Source of the DNA: Streptomyces flavofungini | GTDB taxonomy: Bacteria; Actinomycetota; Actinomycetes; Streptomycetales; Streptomycetaceae | Direction of reading: 5' to 3' | DNA: 43,697 bases | NCBI RefSeq assembly: GCF_014650815.1 | Contig: NZ_BMVR01000026.1 | Coordinates: 1 to 43,697 of the forward strand | The notes under the pieces: model-generated | What the model saw: only the letters and a program-made list of their open reading frames with translations | What the model was told of the DNA's origin: nothing | The model's database searches: none | Program-made: the position numbers and the translations under genes | Shown here: piece by piece, positions 41,797 to 43,697 of the stretch | Layout: each line of letters begins with the position of its first letter | Position numbering within the stretch: position 1 is the stretch's first letter

Positions 41797-43479
41797 CAGC
41801 CCTGGCAGGCTCCGCAGCTCACTGATCTTGAGGACACGGGCAAGAAGCAGGAACAGAAGTGCCATCGTGGCGCCGCCTGCGGCCAGGGCCAGGCCGGGAG
41901 TCCAGGTGGCCGACACCAGGTTCGTGGAACAGGTGCGGGCGACGAGCCAGCCGAGGGCACCGGCGGTGAGGGCGGAGGCCGTCAGTTTGCCGTAGGTACG
42001 GCACAGCCGCTTGCCGTCCAGTCGGCCTTCGAGGCGTCGTCGCAGCCGCAGGGCCGTGAGCAGCAGGCCGAAGGCGTAGGAGGCGGTGTACGCGGCGGCC
42101 ATCCCGGTGACTGCCCAGCGTGCGGGCAGCAGCAGATGGCAGCCGGTGGCCAGGGAGATGTTGACGGCACTGATCCATACCGCCATCCAGAACGGCGTGC
42201 GGGTGTCCTCGAAGGCGTAGAAGCCGCGCAGCAGCAGGTACTGAGCAGAGAAGGGGATCAGGCCGAGCCCGAACGCCTGGAGCATATGGCCCAGTGGCTG
42301 GGCGGATGCGGCGTCGGCGGCGCCGTGGGCGAACAGCAGTTGCGCTATCTGCGGGCCGAAGGCGAGGAAGAAGAAGGAGGCGGGGACGATCACGACGCCG
42401 CTGATCCGCAGTGCGCGGGACAGGTCGCCTCGTACGTCGTCCAGACGCCGCTCGGCGACGGCCCGGCTCACCCGGGGCAGCAGGGCTGTAACCAGCGAGA
42501 CCGTGATGATCGCCTGGGGCAGCATCCAGATCGTCTGCGCGTTGGAGTAGGCGGTGAAGCCCACACCGTCCTCCGGCAGGCTTTGGTCGGCCACCGAGGC
42601 GTAACGGGTCACCACGGTGCTGGCAACCAGGTTGGCCAGCACGAACAGCAGGGTCCAGCGGGCCGCACTGATGCTCTTCCGCAGGCCGGTGTGGCGCCAG
42701 TCGAAGCGGGGGCGGAAGCGGAAGCCCGCGGCGCGGACGAAGGGGATCAGGGCGAGTGCCTGGATGGCCAGGGCGAGTGTCGTGCCGACGCCCAGGAGCG
42801 TCACCTGGGTCTGGGCGATGTCCTGCACGCGGTCCGGGACCGTCATGAGCCCGACGTAGACACCGAACACCGCGATCAGGACGAGGTTGTTGAGGACGGG
42901 AGTCCACATCATCGCCCCGAACCGGTTCCGGGCGTTGAGGACTTGGCCCAGGATGCTGAACAGGCCGTAGAAGAAGATCTGTGGCAGCAGGAACCGGGCG
43001 AACGTCACCGTCAGCTCGAACGCCGCGTGGTTGTCGGGCGTATCACTCTGGTAAAGGCTGATGATCTGCGGTGCCGCCCACACCGCCAGCGCCGTGCCGA
43101 CTCCGAGCACGCACAGCACGAGGGTGACCAGGCGCTGCTCGAATGCCCTGCCGCCGTCCGGCTGCTCGGTCCGGGCCCGTACCAGCTGCGGCACCAACAC
43201 TGAGTTCAGCGCCCCGCCGATGAACAGGAAGTACAGGCTGGTCGGCACCGTGTTGGCCTGGTTGTAGGTGGTGGCCAGCAGCCCGGTACCCAGTGCGGCC
43301 GCCTGCAAGACCTGTCTGATCAGACCCGTCGCCCGGGACACCACCGTCCCCGCCGCCATCAGCAGGGACGAGCGCAGCAGCCCGCCCCTGACCGCCCCCG
43401 ATTTCGGGGCAGCGTGCCGCCCCCGCTTCTGTCGTCTCCGTGACCGTACTGTCGCCTCGCTCGGCGTCCCCTCCGTCAT
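41791..43479 (-). CDS. murJ: MurJ/MviN-type lipid II flippase
   Basis: The 562-residue protein has a basic N-terminal tail followed by about 14 hydrophobic helices of the MVF family. Typical pieces are MAAGTVVSRATGLIRQVLQA, TTYNQANTVPTSLYFLFIGG, LPQIFFYGLFSILGQVLNAR and RNRFGAMMWTPVLNNLVL. The role is flipping lipid-linked peptidoglycan precursor across the membrane. Streptomyces usually has an essential chromosomal copy plus paralogs; the accessory surroundings suggest this is a paralog, an inference. Start at ATG 43479. No defect is seen. Confidence 0.9.
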   Translation of the reverse strand: MTEGTPSEATVRSRRRQKRGRHAAPKSGAVRGGLLRSSLLMAAGTVVSRATGLIRQVLQAAALGTGLLATTYNQANTVPTSLYFLFIGGALNSVLVPQLVRARTEQPDGGRAFEQRLVTLVLCVLGVGTALAVWAAPQIISLYQSDTPDNHAAFELTVTFARFLLPQIFFYGLFSILGQVLNARNRFGAMMWTPVLNNLVLIAVFGVYVGLMTVPDRVQDIAQTQVTLLGVGTTLALAIQALALIPFVRAAGFRFRPRFDWRHTGLRKSISAARWTLLFVLANLVASTVVTRYASVADQSLPEDGVGFTAYSNAQTIWMLPQAIITVSLVTALLPRVSRAVAERRLDDVRGDLSRALRISGVVIVPASFFFLAFGPQIAQLLFAHGAADAASAQPLGHMLQAFGLGLIPFSAQYLLLRGFYAFEDTRTPFWMAVWISAVNISLATGCHLLLPARWAVTGMAAAYTASYAFGLLLTALRLRRRLEGRLDGKRLCRTYGKLTASALTAGALGWLVARTCSTNLVSATWTPGLALAAGGATMALLFLLLARVLKISELRSLPGLR

Positions 43480-43524
43480 GAGCCCAATCTACGACTCGAA
43501 GATCATCACAGGGTCGGCTGCCCC

Positions 43525-43641
43525 AGCAGACCGGGCCGCCTGTGCATCCGCTGGGAAACCCGCGACGACATCCACGAAGCATTCCGCAAACTCGCCTGCT
43601 CACTGATCTGCTGGCGACGCCTGCGAACCACGTTGCCCTAG
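43525..43641 (+). pseudogene. C-terminal remnant of an IS5-family transposase
   Basis: RLCIRWETRDDIHEAFRKLA CSLICWRRLRTTLP followed by TAG is the typical last part of an IS5-type transposase (RWE...DIHEAF). The upstream part is lost about 45 bases after the murJ start. The right terminal repeat begins two bases after the stop. Confidence 0.8.
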
Positions 43642-43642
43642 G

Positions 43643-43697
43643 AGCTCTAAGAGGTGCTAACAAAGGCGTTCGACGTGGCGGTGGGTGATCAGGCAGG
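43643..43697. repeat. Terminal inverted repeat of the window, right copy
   Basis: Exact reverse complement of bases 1-55; see the left copy. It directly follows the transposase remnant, so it probably belongs to that insertion sequence. Confidence 0.9.

Noticed and set aside
41758..43203. Long plus-strand open frame opposite murJ
   Set aside because: Antisense shadow of a membrane protein gene; no recognisable domain and biased Gln/Gly/Glu composition.
1..43697. Search for tRNA genes as integration sites
   Set aside because: No T-arm-like GGTTCGAATCC-type sequence with a matching acceptor stem was found by eye, so no tRNA or tRNA-borne attachment site is claimed.

Overview
The window reads as accessory DNA from a high-GC actinomycete, most likely Streptomyces. 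Supporting signs are strong GC bias in third codon positions, frequent GTG and TTG starts, many four-base start/stop overlaps, and Streptomyces-type families (XRE-TPR regulator, tgm graspetide genes, NB-ARC-TPR protein, DUF6461-like protein, NarL-type two-component pair). Both ends of the window are one 55-bp sequence in opposite orientation. That suggests an assembly fragment that stopped in the same repeat at both ends.

Left part (1-7 kb): a short degenerate type I-E-like CRISPR array without cas genes, then a graspetide (omega-ester RiPP) locus on the minus strand. The locus holds precursor tgmA, ATP-grasp maturase tgmB and a PIMT-like methyltransferase tgmC. Upstream are two blocks of three tightly overlapping small genes, and a divergent XRE regulator that ends in a strong hairpin.

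Middle part (7-25 kb): an insertion-sequence-rich zone. It has a decayed IS5 copy, an orphan Imm1-like immunity gene with an internal stop, an IS630 element with a likely programmed -1 frameshift, and three IS5-type elements with clear ends and target duplications. Between them lies the most interesting unit: a small two-helix membrane protein (11960-12439) translationally coupled to an NB-ARC/TPR STAND protein (12436-15303). The membrane protein ends in two copies, and the STAND protein begins with one copy, of a short motif with core GAIVAGGDV. This is the layout expected of an NLR signalling to a membrane effector through a shared amyloid-like motif. From 18.9 to 25.2 kb a few intact genes (Nudix, membrane protein, GNAT, DUF6461-like) sit among remnants of a TetR regulator, a winged-helix gene, transposases (IS256, ISL3, another), a group II intron reverse transcriptase, a LysR regulator and a ferredoxin-domain oxidoreductase.

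Right part (25-43.7 kb): mainly efflux, drug-response and regulatory genes. These are a NarL-type response regulator/kinase pair behind an MMPL transporter; a TetX-like FAD monooxygenase divergent from a TetR regulator across two tetO-like operators; two RibD/DHFR-type reductases; and a MerR regulator coupled to an MFS transporter, next to a GNAT gene. Then come a zinc metallopeptidase with a small coupled partner, a broken GlxA-type regulator, a small acidic ORF coupled to a frameshifted second PIMT-like methyltransferase, and an intact murJ-type lipid II flippase with a large 3' hairpin. The last bases hold the C-terminus of another IS5-type transposase. No tRNA or rRNA gene was recognised.
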